Below, piece by piece: positions 47,021-56,253 of a DNA stretch of 64,000 nucleotides. The notes beneath the pieces are model-generated. The model was not told the DNA's origin, did not search any database, and was given only the letters and a program-made list of their open reading frames with translations. Every line of letters starts with the position of its first letter. Within the stretch, counting starts at the first letter, position 1. The translations under genes were made by a program, and so were the position numbers. The DNA comes from Candidatus Pelagibacter sp. (GTDB taxonomy: Bacteria > Pseudomonadota > Alphaproteobacteria > Pelagibacterales > Pelagibacteraceae), in NCBI GenBank assembly GCA_028226735.1, contig JAOIYV010000003.1, positions 1 to 64,000 of the forward strand, given 5' to 3'.

Positions 47021-48760
47021 TTATTCGTCTTCTTTTTTTTCTTTATCTTTTTTTTCTAGATCATCAGACAATGATGAAAAAGGTAAATTTTTTCCCGAGC
47101 CTTCCGAACCATACTTATCTAAAGCTTCTTTTCTTTCAATCTCTTCAAGTAGCTTAATGCTCAATGTAGCTTTTCTTTTATTATGATCTAATTCAGCAAT
47201 TGCACAGTCAATTCTCTCTCCACCAGTAAATCTGGCAGGTCTAGCATCAGCAGCATTTATAGCAATAGCAGATTTTTTGATTATAAAGTCCATCTCACAT
47301 CCCTCTGGTCTAACAATTAAACCTTTATTGTCAGTTGAAATAATCTTCACAGTAATGGTTTCTTTAACTTTTTTATCTTTAAACCAGTCAAATGGGTCAG
47401 GTTGAGTTTGACGCAAGCCAACCCTAATCTTTTGTTCAGCAGATTTGATCTCTAAAACTTTAACTTTTAATTTATCACCAATTTTATGTTTTGCTAATTC
47501 TTCCTCACCATTTGTTAGATATGTAAGATCATTACAATGTAAAAATGCATCAATATTTAGGTCATCAATTTTTAAGAATATAGAGTATTCATTTTTACTA
47601 GCAATTATACCTTCTACCTCAGAATCTACTGGGTATTCCTTCTCAAAAGTTTCAAAAGGATTTTGACTTGTTAGACGATGTGAGATCGCAACTCTTCTCT
47701 TTTCTTTATCAATTTCAGTTATTACACAATCAATCTCATCTCCAACTTTAAACATTTTTTTTGCTGATATGTTTTTTTTTGTCCAACTTAATTCACTTGA
47801 ATGAAGCAAAGTTGAAAGCCCTGGTTCTAATTCACAAAATGCACCAAAGTCCATTAATTTAACTACCTTAACTTTGTAAATTTTATTTAATTCATAATTG
47901 GTAATGTGTTCAAAAGGATCTGGGGAAAGTTGTTTAACAGAACAACCTACTTGAAGTTTTTCCTTATCTACTGAAATAACTAATAGATCATGTTTTTCAC
48001 CTATATTAAAAACTTCGTCTGGATGATTAACTCTTGAATAAGAAATTTCTTGAAGATGAACTAATACGTCAAGTTCACCGTTAACACTAAAGAAGCAACC
48101 AAATGAACTATAACCTTTTACTTCTGCTCCTTTAATAACATCGCCAACTTTAAATTTTTCGACTATTTTTATTTTATCCTCTTTTTTAAATGATGAGATT
48201 ATTTCTCTTCTAGAAACACATGCATTTCCTCTAACTTTGTCTAGTTTTATAAGGGCAAATTTTTGGGGTTCATTCATTAAATGACTTATGTCTTTCAAAG
48301 GTTTATCTGAAATTTGAGATCCAGGTAAAAACATTAGAGATCCAGTTTCAATATGTTCCACGATACATCCACCCTTAACACGACCAGTAATCTTGCCCAT
48401 GATAGGTTGGTTGTTATCAAAAGCCTCAACTAACTTGTCCCATCCTTGGATTTTTTGTGCTTTAGATGCTGAAACTAACACTTCACCTTTTTTATCTTCA
48501 AGTCTTTCAAGTAAAACAGAAATTTTTTCTCCTATTTTTGCTTTATCAAGAATACCCATACTTTTTAATTCATTTATGTCTAGTATTGGTTCAGATTTTA
48601 GTCCTGGTACTTCAAGAAAAACAAAGTTATCTGTTACCTTGTTAACTGTACCAACAATTATTTTTCCTTCTTCAAGGTTTTTAGTTTTAGTAAATTGTGA
48701 GTTTAGTAATTTTTCAAATTCTTTAGATGCAGGATTTGATAAGTCTTTATAAATTTCCAT
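47021..48760 (-). CDS. rpsA: 30S ribosomal protein S1
   Basis: A 579-aa protein with six S1/OB-type repeats; those with clear GxVxxVxxFGxFVxL patterns include KGAEVKGYSSFGCFF and VKLMDFGAFCEL. It unwinds and anchors mRNA on the 30S subunit, which matters in a genome with few strong Shine-Dalgarno sites. The order cmk-rpsA-ihfB is the usual one. It starts on the same base where cmk ends. Confidence 0.95.
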   Translation of the reverse strand: MEIYKDLSNPASKEFEKLLNSQFTKTKNLEEGKIIVGTVNKVTDNFVFLEVPGLKSEPILDINELKSMGILDKAKIGEKISVLLERLEDKKGEVLVSASKAQKIQGWDKLVEAFDNNQPIMGKITGRVKGGCIVEHIETGSLMFLPGSQISDKPLKDISHLMNEPQKFALIKLDKVRGNACVSRREIISSFKKEDKIKIVEKFKVGDVIKGAEVKGYSSFGCFFSVNGELDVLVHLQEISYSRVNHPDEVFNIGEKHDLLVISVDKEKLQVGCSVKQLSPDPFEHITNYELNKIYKVKVVKLMDFGAFCELEPGLSTLLHSSELSWTKKNISAKKMFKVGDEIDCVITEIDKEKRRVAISHRLTSQNPFETFEKEYPVDSEVEGIIASKNEYSIFLKIDDLNIDAFLHCNDLTYLTNGEEELAKHKIGDKLKVKVLEIKSAEQKIRVGLRQTQPDPFDWFKDKKVKETITVKIISTDNKGLIVRPEGCEMDFIIKKSAIAINAADARPARFTGGERIDCAIAELDHNKRKATLSIKLLEEIERKEALDKYGSEGSGKNLPFSSLSDDLEKKDKEKKEDE

Positions 48761-49413
48761 TAAGCTTTAATTTTTTTATCCATAATTTTTTTAATTTTTA
48801 AAAAGCATGATCTTATAGTGTGGTTATTTGTATTCAGCAATACTGAATCTTTAGTTTTTTTTAGGGGTGAAATTTTTCTATTATAGTCACTTTTATCACG
48901 TTTTTTGATACTTTTTAGGACTTCATTAAATGATTTTTTCTCATTTAATCTTTTCAATTCTTTATATCTTCTTAAAGCTCTAGTCTTAGCACTAGCAGTT
49001 ATAAAGAACTTAAAATCAGCATCTGGAATAATCTTATATGTTATATCTCTTCCATCCAAACAAGAGCCACTATATTTTTTGGGGGGATGGTACGCACTCT
49101 TAATTTGGAATGCATGAACAAGCTTTCTTATTTTTTTATCTTTAGCTATTATCGAAGCCATTGTTCCAACTTCGTCAGATAATAGTCTTTTATTTTGAAG
49201 AGTTTTTAAATTTAATCTATTCATTTTTTTTCTAATCAAGGTAAGGCCAAATTTCTTTGGTTGGGCAAGTTTAATATTTGCAATTAATCTGTAAATTTTT
49301 CCGGTATCTAAATAAAAAAGATTGTAATGTTTTGAAATTAACTTTGCTTGAGTTCCAGCACCTGCAGCTGCAGGAGAGTCTATGGCAACTTTTATTTTAT
49401 TTTTTAATTTCAT
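48760..49413 (-). CDS. cmk: Cytidylate kinase with altered P-loop
   Basis: Phosphorylates CMP and dCMP. The 217-aa protein keeps LDTGKIYR, the CMP-site LDGRDITYKIIPDADFKFFI and KKRDKSDYNRKISPL of the family. But the Walker A loop GPxxxGKGT reads SPAAAGAGT: the lysine that contacts ATP phosphates is alanine (codon GCT) and the first Gly is Ser. Position between aroA (4-bp overlap) and rpsA (1-bp overlap) is standard, so this is the genuine cmk locus. Confidence 0.9.
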   Translation of the reverse strand: MKLKNKIKVAIDSPAAAGAGTQAKLISKHYNLFYLDTGKIYRLIANIKLAQPKKFGLTLIRKKMNRLNLKTLQNKRLLSDEVGTMASIIAKDKKIRKLVHAFQIKSAYHPPKKYSGSCLDGRDITYKIIPDADFKFFITASAKTRALRRYKELKRLNEKKSFNEVLKSIKKRDKSDYNRKISPLKKTKDSVLLNTNNHTIRSCFLKIKKIMDKKIKA

Positions 49414-50738
49414 AAAGTTTTTTTGCTTATTCTATTTATTATATCTAAAAAGGATGGGAAAGAAGTTTGAATAGAGTCCTTATCATGAATAGTCCATTCT
49501 CCCCCAAAAACTAATGCTGCAATTACACTTGTCATAAACACCCTGTGGTCTTTCAAATAATCTTTGACTATAATTTTTTTTTTAATATTTAGATTAGGAT
49601 TTCCAAAAATTTTAATTGAATTTTTTGTCGTAATTGTTTTGACTCCCATTAAGTTTAATATTTTTGATCCCCAATCTAATCTAGGGCTTTCTTTTTGATT
49701 GAGCTCAGACAAGTCTTTAAAATATGACACCCCTTTCGATCTAGCAGCAACTAAAAAAATAATTAAAAATTCATCTATTGCGCTGCTATTTAAGTTTACT
49801 GGACAATTTATAGCTTTTAAATTTTTTGAGCTTTTTATAGAAATATCTGCAATTTTTTCTCCTTTATAATTAGTTTTATTTCTAAGAGATATTTTAACAC
49901 CCATTTTCAACAGTATTTTTATTACACCAACCCTAGATGTATTAATATTAACATTTTTGATTATGAGTGTTGAGTTTTTTGATAGTGCTGTAAGAACTAT
50001 AAAAAAAGCACTTGAACTTATATCAGCAGGTATTTTGTAATTGAAAGATCTGAACTCCTTTTTTCCATTTATTCTAATAAAATCAAATTTTTTTGTTTTT
50101 TTAATCTTAATTGGTATCCCTAGATATTTAAAAAGGAGCTCAGTGTGCGTTCTTGATTTTTTAGCTTTAATTTTGGTTTCTCCTTTGGTGTTAAGAGCTG
50201 ATAGCATAATAGAGCTTTTGCATTGAGCTGACCCTTTACTCTCTATATAATCTATTGGTTTTGCAAACTTCGTTCCCAATATAGACAAAGGCAATTTATT
50301 CTTTTTGTTAAAAAAAAATCTAGCACCAACTTTATTTAGTGGCTCGGTTATTCTTGAAAAATCCCTTTTCGACAAACTTCTATCACCAATTAATTTGATT
50401 TTTTTTGGTGAATGAACTAGCAAGCCGAGTATTAATCTTCCAAGGGTTCCAGAATTCCCAGCGTTTAATACTAAATTTTTTTTGTAATTGAACCCGTTGA
50501 TACCTTTTCCTTGTATCTCACAGTATTTATTTTTAATCATTATTTTTATTCCAAGTTTTTTTAAACAACTTAATGTACTCAGAACGTCTTGCGACTTTAA
50601 TAACTTATAGGCTCTTGATTTACCTTTAGCTTGTGAAGCAAGTAAAGCCCATCTAATAGAAAGACTTTTATCTCCATCTATATCTATAACTTTATTGTAG
50701 GGTTTGATTTTATTAATTATCCTAAGTGAACTTGTCAT
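49410..50738 (-). CDS. aroA: 3-phosphoshikimate 1-carboxyvinyltransferase (EPSP synthase)
   Basis: Shikimate pathway step joining PEP and shikimate-3-phosphate. DGDKSLSIRWALLAS holds the substrate Lys, GNSGTLGRL is the glyphosate/PEP loop (usual GNAGT or GNSGT), and SKRDFSRITEPL, ADISSSAFF and LKDHRVFMTS are recognisable. Length 442 aa. The sequence is divergent from common AroA, but the position before cmk-rpsA is conserved. Confidence 0.92.
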   Translation of the reverse strand: MTSSLRIINKIKPYNKVIDIDGDKSLSIRWALLASQAKGKSRAYKLLKSQDVLSTLSCLKKLGIKIMIKNKYCEIQGKGINGFNYKKNLVLNAGNSGTLGRLILGLLVHSPKKIKLIGDRSLSKRDFSRITEPLNKVGARFFFNKKNKLPLSILGTKFAKPIDYIESKGSAQCKSSIMLSALNTKGETKIKAKKSRTHTELLFKYLGIPIKIKKTKKFDFIRINGKKEFRSFNYKIPADISSSAFFIVLTALSKNSTLIIKNVNINTSRVGVIKILLKMGVKISLRNKTNYKGEKIADISIKSSKNLKAINCPVNLNSSAIDEFLIIFLVAARSKGVSYFKDLSELNQKESPRLDWGSKILNLMGVKTITTKNSIKIFGNPNLNIKKKIIVKDYLKDHRVFMTSVIAALVFGGEWTIHDKDSIQTSFPSFLDIINRISKKTL

Positions 50739-50751
50739 TTTGATCTATTTA

Positions 50752-51528
50752 TTAATTGATCTTAAACGAATCTCCAAAATATGCATTTTTCGCTGTAGGG
50801 TCATTAATTAGTTGAGATGGAGATCCTTTAGCAATAATTTTACAATTTGATAGTATCATTGCAACATCCACACAAGACAACAAATCTCTAGCTTGGTGGT
50901 CGCATATGCAAATACCAATATTATTTTCTGTCTGAAGGTTTACAATTATTTGTTGAAGCATCTTTATTGTAAGCACATCTAAAGCTGCAAAACACTCATC
51001 TAAAAGTAAAATTTTCGGATCACCAAGCAACGTTAAAGCAATAACTAATTTTTTTTTTTGTCCACCAGACAAAAGATTTGCTTTAATATTTGTTACTGCA
51101 TCAAGTTCAAATTTTGAAATCAGCATGTCAATTTTTGTTAATCTTTCTTTATTATCAGGTATTAAAATTTCACCTATTGCTCTCAGGTTTTCCATCGTAG
51201 TTAGATCATGAAAATATCCCCCATTTTGTGGGACATATCCTATTTTAAATTTAACAGTTCTCAAAAATATTGGATAATTAGTTGCATCTATATTTTTAAA
51301 AGAAATAGATCCATAGTCAGGTTTTATCAACCCAGTAATCAAATTGAATATAGTTGATTTACCTGCCCCATTAGGACCAAGCATTCCCAAAATTTCTCCT
51401 TGGTTTATTTTAAAAGAAATATTGTCTAATATTTTTCTTTTTCCAAAAGATAAAGAAATTTTATCTAATGAAACTAGAGGTTTTTTTTTTTTAAAAGAAG
51501 TAATTCTAAACTTTTTAATAATCGCCAT
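50752..51528 (-). CDS. lptB: LPS export ABC transporter ATP-binding protein
   Basis: A 258-aa ABC ATPase that powers LPS transport with LptFG. Walker A is GPNGAGKST, the signature LSGGQ and Walker B LLLDECFAALD (Cys where Pro is usual after DE). An about 15-residue N-terminal extension rich in Lys precedes the fold. It overlaps lptC by 14 bp; the lptA gene normally found between them is missing here. Confidence 0.9.
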   Translation of the reverse strand: MAIIKKFRITSFKKKKPLVSLDKISLSFGKRKILDNISFKINQGEILGMLGPNGAGKSTIFNLITGLIKPDYGSISFKNIDATNYPIFLRTVKFKIGYVPQNGGYFHDLTTMENLRAIGEILIPDNKERLTKIDMLISKFELDAVTNIKANLLSGGQKKKLVIALTLLGDPKILLLDECFAALDVLTIKMLQQIIVNLQTENNIGICICDHQARDLLSCVDVAMILSNCKIIAKGSPSQLINDPTAKNAYFGDSFKIN

Positions 51529-52117
51529 TTTTATTTTTTTTAGTTATTTCAACTTTTTTATAATTATTATCCATAAATATTTTTGAGTCTTTAGTTAATA
51601 AATCAATTTCTACTTTATCTGCAATAAGTTCAATATCAGAATAATTATAAAAAATATTTTCACTTAATGTTGCTAAATTTTCTTCCATAGAGAGTCTCAT
51701 TTCTTCAGCTCGTATTTTGTGATCAACATATTTAACTAAAATATTTTTAGAAAAAGTAGTTTCATAATTTTCATTGTTATACTTTGCATACTTTGAGGTT
51801 ATATGTACAGGTTCTGAATTTGCAAAAGTTATTTTAGCAGTAACATCCTTCATAAAAATTATTGAAGGGTTTTCTAAGTCTATTTCACCTATATCAGACA
51901 TTATTTCATAAACATTATCACCATTATCAGTTGAAATATAATAAATATTTTTTATTACATTGCTTTTTTTTTCATCACTTATTTTTTTATTATCATTTAG
52001 AGAATTATTAGAAGACTGATTTTCTTCAGTTGTACGGAAATATTTATTAAATGTTACAAAGATAATAAGTAAAACCAAAAAAAATAAACTAATTTGTAAA
52101 AATATTTTTTTTTGCAT
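51515..52117 (-). CDS. lptC: LPS export protein LptC
   Basis: A 200-aa protein with one N-terminal membrane helix (about 5-24) and a periplasmic OstA/LptC-like beta-jellyroll (VYEIMSDIGEIDLENP, then ITSKYAKYNNENYETTFSKN and RAEEMRLSMEENLATLSENI). LptC links LptBFG to the periplasmic bridge. It lies 6 bp downstream of kdsD and overlaps lptB. Confidence 0.85.
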   Translation of the reverse strand: MQKKIFLQISLFFLVLLIIFVTFNKYFRTTEENQSSNNSLNDNKKISDEKKSNVIKNIYYISTDNGDNVYEIMSDIGEIDLENPSIIFMKDVTAKITFANSEPVHITSKYAKYNNENYETTFSKNILVKYVDHKIRAEEMRLSMEENLATLSENIFYNYSDIELIADKVEIDLLTKDSKIFMDNNYKKVEITKKNKNGDY

Positions 52118-52123
52118 CTTTAT

Positions 52124-53095
52124 TTAATCAATACTACCTTGAAGTAAATTGTGAATATGAAGAATTCCTATTGTTTTATTTTTTTTATTTGAGTCATTTA
52201 CACACAAACTGGTTATTTTTTTTTCGTTCATTATAGAAAGAGCCTTTAAAGCAAGCATATCTTTATCAACTTTAATTGGGTTTTTTGTCATAACTTTTTT
52301 AACTTTTAGATCATGTAAATTTTTGTTTTTTTGTCCAACTCTTCTAATTTGTCCATCTGTAATAATACCCGTTGTATCTCCTTTATTATTTCTAACTATT
52401 AAAGAACCCAATTTTTTTGAGGTGATAATTTTTAGAGCACTCTTCATTTTTGAATTTTCATTAATAAAAGGAATTTTATTTTTTGTGAGCATAATATCCT
52501 CAACAGTTTTTAGTTTTGCTCCTAGACTTCCAGAAGGATGAAATTTTTTAAAATCTTTTTTGCTAATATTTTTTTTATTTATCGCTGCTACAGCTAAAGC
52601 ATCCCCAATGCTCAGTTGATTAATTGTACTTGAAGTTGGTACAATTCCAAGTCCCGCTTCCATTACTTCTGGAATTAATAATTTTATATCAGAGCCTTTA
52701 TAGAGTAATGAGTTTTTTTTGGAGACTATTCCAATTAATGTAATTTTATATCTATTAGCATATTTTATTATATTTTTTAATTCATCTGAGGAGCCAGAAT
52801 AACTTATTAAAATTAAAATATCTTTTTTTGAAATACTTCCAAGGTCACCATGAGAACAATCATTTGCTGAAAGTGAAAAAGAAGGAGTGCCAACAGATGA
52901 TAGTGTTGCGGCAATTTTAGAAGCTATTAAACCGCTTTTCCCCACGCCACATAAAATTACTTTAGATTGGCATTTTGTAATTGCATCAACAGCATCATTA
53001 AAAGAATTATTAATAGAACTTTTTAATTTTTTTAAAGCTTTTATTTCTAAATCAATTACGTTTTTTGCAATTGTTTTATAATTTTTTTTTATCAT
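52124..53095 (-). CDS. kdsD: Arabinose-5-phosphate isomerase (KpsF/KdsD)
   Basis: Makes arabinose-5-phosphate for Kdo of LPS. A SIS domain (about residues 30-175, with GVGKSGLIASKIAATLSSVG and ISYSGSSDEL) is followed by HPSGSLGAKL and two CBS domains (about 200-323). Length 323 aa. It sits directly upstream of lptC-lptB, and kdsB lies near 59 kb, so Kdo-LPS synthesis is represented twice. Confidence 0.94.
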   Translation of the reverse strand: MIKKNYKTIAKNVIDLEIKALKKLKSSINNSFNDAVDAITKCQSKVILCGVGKSGLIASKIAATLSSVGTPSFSLSANDCSHGDLGSISKKDILILISYSGSSDELKNIIKYANRYKITLIGIVSKKNSLLYKGSDIKLLIPEVMEAGLGIVPTSSTINQLSIGDALAVAAINKKNISKKDFKKFHPSGSLGAKLKTVEDIMLTKNKIPFINENSKMKSALKIITSKKLGSLIVRNNKGDTTGIITDGQIRRVGQKNKNLHDLKVKKVMTKNPIKVDKDMLALKALSIMNEKKITSLCVNDSNKKNKTIGILHIHNLLQGSID

Positions 53096-53096
53096 T

Positions 53097-53708
53097 TTAA
53101 TGAGCCCATATATCGTCTTTAAATAAAGCTAAATCAAGATCTACTCTTGTTTTTAAAAATTTAAGACAATCATTATATAAATTAATTCTATTCTCTCGTA
53201 CAAGAATTTTATTTAGCTCGTCATGAATTTTATGTAAATACACAACGTCATTAGCACAATATTTCAATTGAGCCTGTGTTAATTCTCCACCAAAGTCTGA
53301 GCTTTGGAATTGTTTACTTATATCAATATTAACAAATTCTTTTATTAAAGTTTTAAGAGAGTGACTATCTGAATAAGATCTAGCTAATTTAGAAGCAATC
53401 TTTGTATCCAAAATATTTTTAGTCTCAGTTTTTAAATAATATTTAATATGTGCCATGTCTGCTCTGCCATAATGAAATATTTTTGCTATTTTTTCGTTTG
53501 AAAGAATTTTCTTTAAATTAGGAGCATCATAATTTGATCTTTCTAATTGGATAATATGAGCATCTGAATTTCCACAGGAAATTTGAATAAGGCACAAAGG
53601 ATCACGTTTAACATTGAGTCCCATAAACTCCCCATCAACTGCTATAATATTGCCTAAATCTAAATCTTCTGGTAGATCATTCCTGTGAAGTTTAATATCA
53701 ATATTCAT
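53097..53708 (-). CDS. Short RNase D-like 3'-5' exonuclease
   Basis: A 203-aa DEDDy exonuclease. AVDGEFMGL carries the first Asp/Glu, IFHYGRADMAHI the second Asp, and YCANDVVYL the Tyr/Asp. It lacks the HRDC domains of E. coli RNase D and so matches the short alphaproteobacterial form. It leads the long minus-strand run to folC and is divergent, by a 16-bp spacer, from the NDUFA9-like gene. Confidence 0.88.
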   Translation of the reverse strand: MNIDIKLHRNDLPEDLDLGNIIAVDGEFMGLNVKRDPLCLIQISCGNSDAHIIQLERSNYDAPNLKKILSNEKIAKIFHYGRADMAHIKYYLKTETKNILDTKIASKLARSYSDSHSLKTLIKEFVNIDISKQFQSSDFGGELTQAQLKYCANDVVYLHKIHDELNKILVRENRINLYNDCLKFLKTRVDLDLALFKDDIWAH

Positions 53709-53724
53709 TTTTAATTATATATAT

Positions 53725-54690
53725 ATGAAACCAAAAAATTGTCTAATTTTTGGCGGTAGCGGTCAAATAGGTCGTCATTTAATAAGAAAGCTTACTAAAA
53801 ATAATTATAAAGTAACTGTTGTTACTAGAAACCTTCATCAAAAAGGCTATGTCATTAAAACTCAAGCTAATGCAGGATACGTTGATATTATAGAGGCTAA
53901 TATTTTTGAAGAGTCAAAGATTAGAAAACTTTTTAGTAAAACAGACATTTGTATTAACTTGATTGGTATTTTATATGAAAATAAAAAAGGTAATACTTTT
54001 AAAAATATCCATTCTATTTTTCCATCTATTTTAGCAAAGCTTTGTAAGGAATATAAGGTGCAACAGTTTATTCACTTATCTGCTCTTGGAATTAATGAAG
54101 CAATTGACTCTGAGTATGCAAAAAGCAAACTTGAAGGTGAAACCAATATCCAAAAAAATTTTCCCTTAGCAACAATATTAAGACCATCAATAGTTTATTC
54201 TGTGGATGATAACTTCACAACAAATTTTATGACATTGTTAAATAGAATGCCAATTTTTCCCTTATATTATAATGGAGACACTAAATTTATGCCAATACAT
54301 TCCTCTGATTTGACAGATATTATTTATCATGTTGTGTCTAAAAATATATATTCTAAAATAATTGAGTGTGTTGGTCCTGAAACTATTTCATTTAAAGATA
54401 TATTAAAAAAATTATTGAAGCTTATTAATAAGAATAGAATTTTAATTCCACTTCCTTTTTTTATTGCAAATTTATCAGCCAATTTTTTTCAATTATTTCC
54501 AAAACCATTATTGACAGTTGATCAGCTTAGAATCTTGAAATATGATAATATTTCATCAAAAAAATATCAAACTAATTTTGATATTGGAGCTCCTAGTAAA
54601 AAAATTTTTGAGAAAGAAGTTGAAAAATATTGCTATATGTGGAAAGAGGGTGGCCAGTATTCCACTAAAAAATACAATCTAATAAATTAA
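53725..54690 (+). CDS. NAD(P)-binding epimerase-like protein of the complex I NDUFA9 type
   Basis: A 321-aa extended short-chain dehydrogenase. The Rossmann motif is GGSGQIGRHL at the N-terminus, HLSALGINEAIDSEYAKSK replaces a classical YxxxK (Y and K present), and RPSIVYS follows. The pattern resembles the NDUFA9/complex I NAD-binding subunit relatives found in alphaproteobacteria. Substrate unknown. Spacer 54691-54810 after it is A/T-rich with no gene seen. Confidence 0.8.
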   Translation: MKPKNCLIFGGSGQIGRHLIRKLTKNNYKVTVVTRNLHQKGYVIKTQANAGYVDIIEANIFEESKIRKLFSKTDICINLIGILYENKKGNTFKNIHSIFPSILAKLCKEYKVQQFIHLSALGINEAIDSEYAKSKLEGETNIQKNFPLATILRPSIVYSVDDNFTTNFMTLLNRMPIFPLYYNGDTKFMPIHSSDLTDIIYHVVSKNIYSKIIECVGPETISFKDILKKLLKLINKNRILIPLPFFIANLSANFFQLFPKPLLTVDQLRILKYDNISSKKYQTNFDIGAPSKKIFEKEVEKYCYMWKEGGQYSTKKYNLIN

Positions 54691-54810
54691 GATTTAATTA
54701 ATTCTTAAATATAATTTTTTATCTTAAAGATTTATTTTTATATATTAGATCTATTAAGATTGACATTAGAACAAAAAATAGGAAAAAATATATTTTAGCT
54801 ATTTATTTTT

Positions 54811-55305
54811 TTAAGCAGTATTAGATTTTTTCTCAATATATTGAGGAGTATCATCTTCTTTTTCATTTGCTTCTTCTTTTTTACCTTTGGGCTGATAAGC
54901 ATAAAGTAAATGAAGCTTACAGTATGAAAAATCTTTCAAGGAAGATCTACCACAAAAGTAAAATGACTCTTCTTCAGGGTGACCTATTGGCCATTTACAT
55001 GAACTATCATCTAACTCTTCTAACTTTTTAGGATTTTCAGGTTCAAAATCTTTTTCAATAATTAAAGATTGAAATCTACTTTTTCTTCCCCGTTTTTGCT
55101 TTGTGTTATCCCCTGTTTCATTTTGAAAACCTTTATTGTGAGAGACGCTTCGAGCCTTTATTTTTGAGGAAAGGTTTAATCTATTAGCCTTACCAATAAC
55201 TGCATTTCTGCTTATGCCACCTATTATTTCTGCAATTTGGCTAGCTGTATTTCCTTTACCCCAAAGCTCTTTTAATTTTGCAACTTTTTCGTCATCCCAG
55301 CTCAT
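54811..55305 (-). CDS. gcrA: GcrA cell-cycle regulator
   Basis: A 164-aa transcription regulator of alphaproteobacteria that works with sigma-70 at methylated GANTC sites. The N-terminal helix-turn-helix MSWDDEKVAKLKELWGKGNT and ISRNAVIGKANRL are diagnostic. The C-terminal CKWPIGHP and YCKLHLLYAY element is also conserved. The 129-bp upstream spacer shared with the permease gene is A/T-rich and likely holds both promoters. Confidence 0.94.
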   Translation of the reverse strand: MSWDDEKVAKLKELWGKGNTASQIAEIIGGISRNAVIGKANRLNLSSKIKARSVSHNKGFQNETGDNTKQKRGRKSRFQSLIIEKDFEPENPKKLEELDDSSCKWPIGHPEEESFYFCGRSSLKDFSYCKLHLLYAYQPKGKKEEANEKEDDTPQYIEKKSNTA

Positions 55306-55434
55306 ATATGTCTATATATTGTATATTAATTAATTTTTATAACTATATACAGAACACATGATATTTAAAAAAAAACAAGAGTAATTTTTGTTTTTTACAC
55401 AATTATTTAAAAAAATATTTATATATGGTTACTC

Positions 55435-56247
55435 ATGGTTGAATTAAATAAAAAATACGAGATTAGAGTAAAAAAATTTGGTTTTATTAACTGGATAGGT
55501 TTTAAAAGTTTGTGGTTAAAAGAATGCAATAGGTTTATTGCAGTCTGGCAACAAACACTTCTATCTCCACTTGTATCAAGTCTATTATTTTTGTCTGTTT
55601 TATCTTTAGCACTAGGAAATGATAGGGGAGAAGTCCTTGGACACTCTTTTGTAAGCTTTTTAGCCCCTGGGTTAATTGCAATGAGTATACTAACTCAATC
55701 ATTTAGCCACTCCGTATCATCTTTAATGATTGGAAAAATACAAGGAAATATTGTTGATATGCTTTACGCACCACTATCCGCTCTAGAAGTGTCAATGGCA
55801 ATAATACTTGCGGCACTTACTAGAAGTTTTTTAATAGCATTTATTTCAATCATTGTTTTTTCATTAATAGTGGAATTGCCAATTAATAATATTTTTTATA
55901 TTTTTCTTTTTGGATTTTTAAGTGCTTTTATATTGGGAAGTCTTGGTTTTATAGCTGGTCTCTGGGCTGAAAAATTTGATCATACAGCAACAGTTACTAA
56001 CTTTATTATTACACCTTTAAGTTTTTTATCTGGAGTCTTTTACTCAATAGATAGACTACCAAAAATTTTCCAATCGATAAGTCATATTAATCCCTTTTTC
56101 TACATGATAGATGGGTTTAGATTTGGTTTTCTTGGAACTGCAGATGGATCAATAAGCTATGGGATAGCATATCTAACAATACTAAGTTTTGTAATGTGGT
56201 TTATAGCTTTTTATCTCTATAAAAAAGGTTATAAAATAAAAACTTAA
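55435..56247 (+). CDS. ABC-2 type transporter permease
   Basis: A 270-aa membrane protein with about six TM helices and the ABC-2 pattern: FLAPGLIAMSILTQSF, GKIQGNIVDMLYAPLSALE (the coupling loop) and FLSGVFYSIDRLPKIFQ near the end, then HINPFFYMIDGFRFG. The substrate may be a lipid or polysaccharide, or a drug. No ATPase gene is next to it; the partner must be elsewhere. It lies 6 bp before argD. Confidence 0.85.
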   Translation: MVELNKKYEIRVKKFGFINWIGFKSLWLKECNRFIAVWQQTLLSPLVSSLLFLSVLSLALGNDRGEVLGHSFVSFLAPGLIAMSILTQSFSHSVSSLMIGKIQGNIVDMLYAPLSALEVSMAIILAALTRSFLIAFISIIVFSLIVELPINNIFYIFLFGFLSAFILGSLGFIAGLWAEKFDHTATVTNFIITPLSFLSGVFYSIDRLPKIFQSISHINPFFYMIDGFRFGFLGTADGSISYGIAYLTILSFVMWFIAFYLYKKGYKIKT

Positions 56248-56253
56248 ATTATT

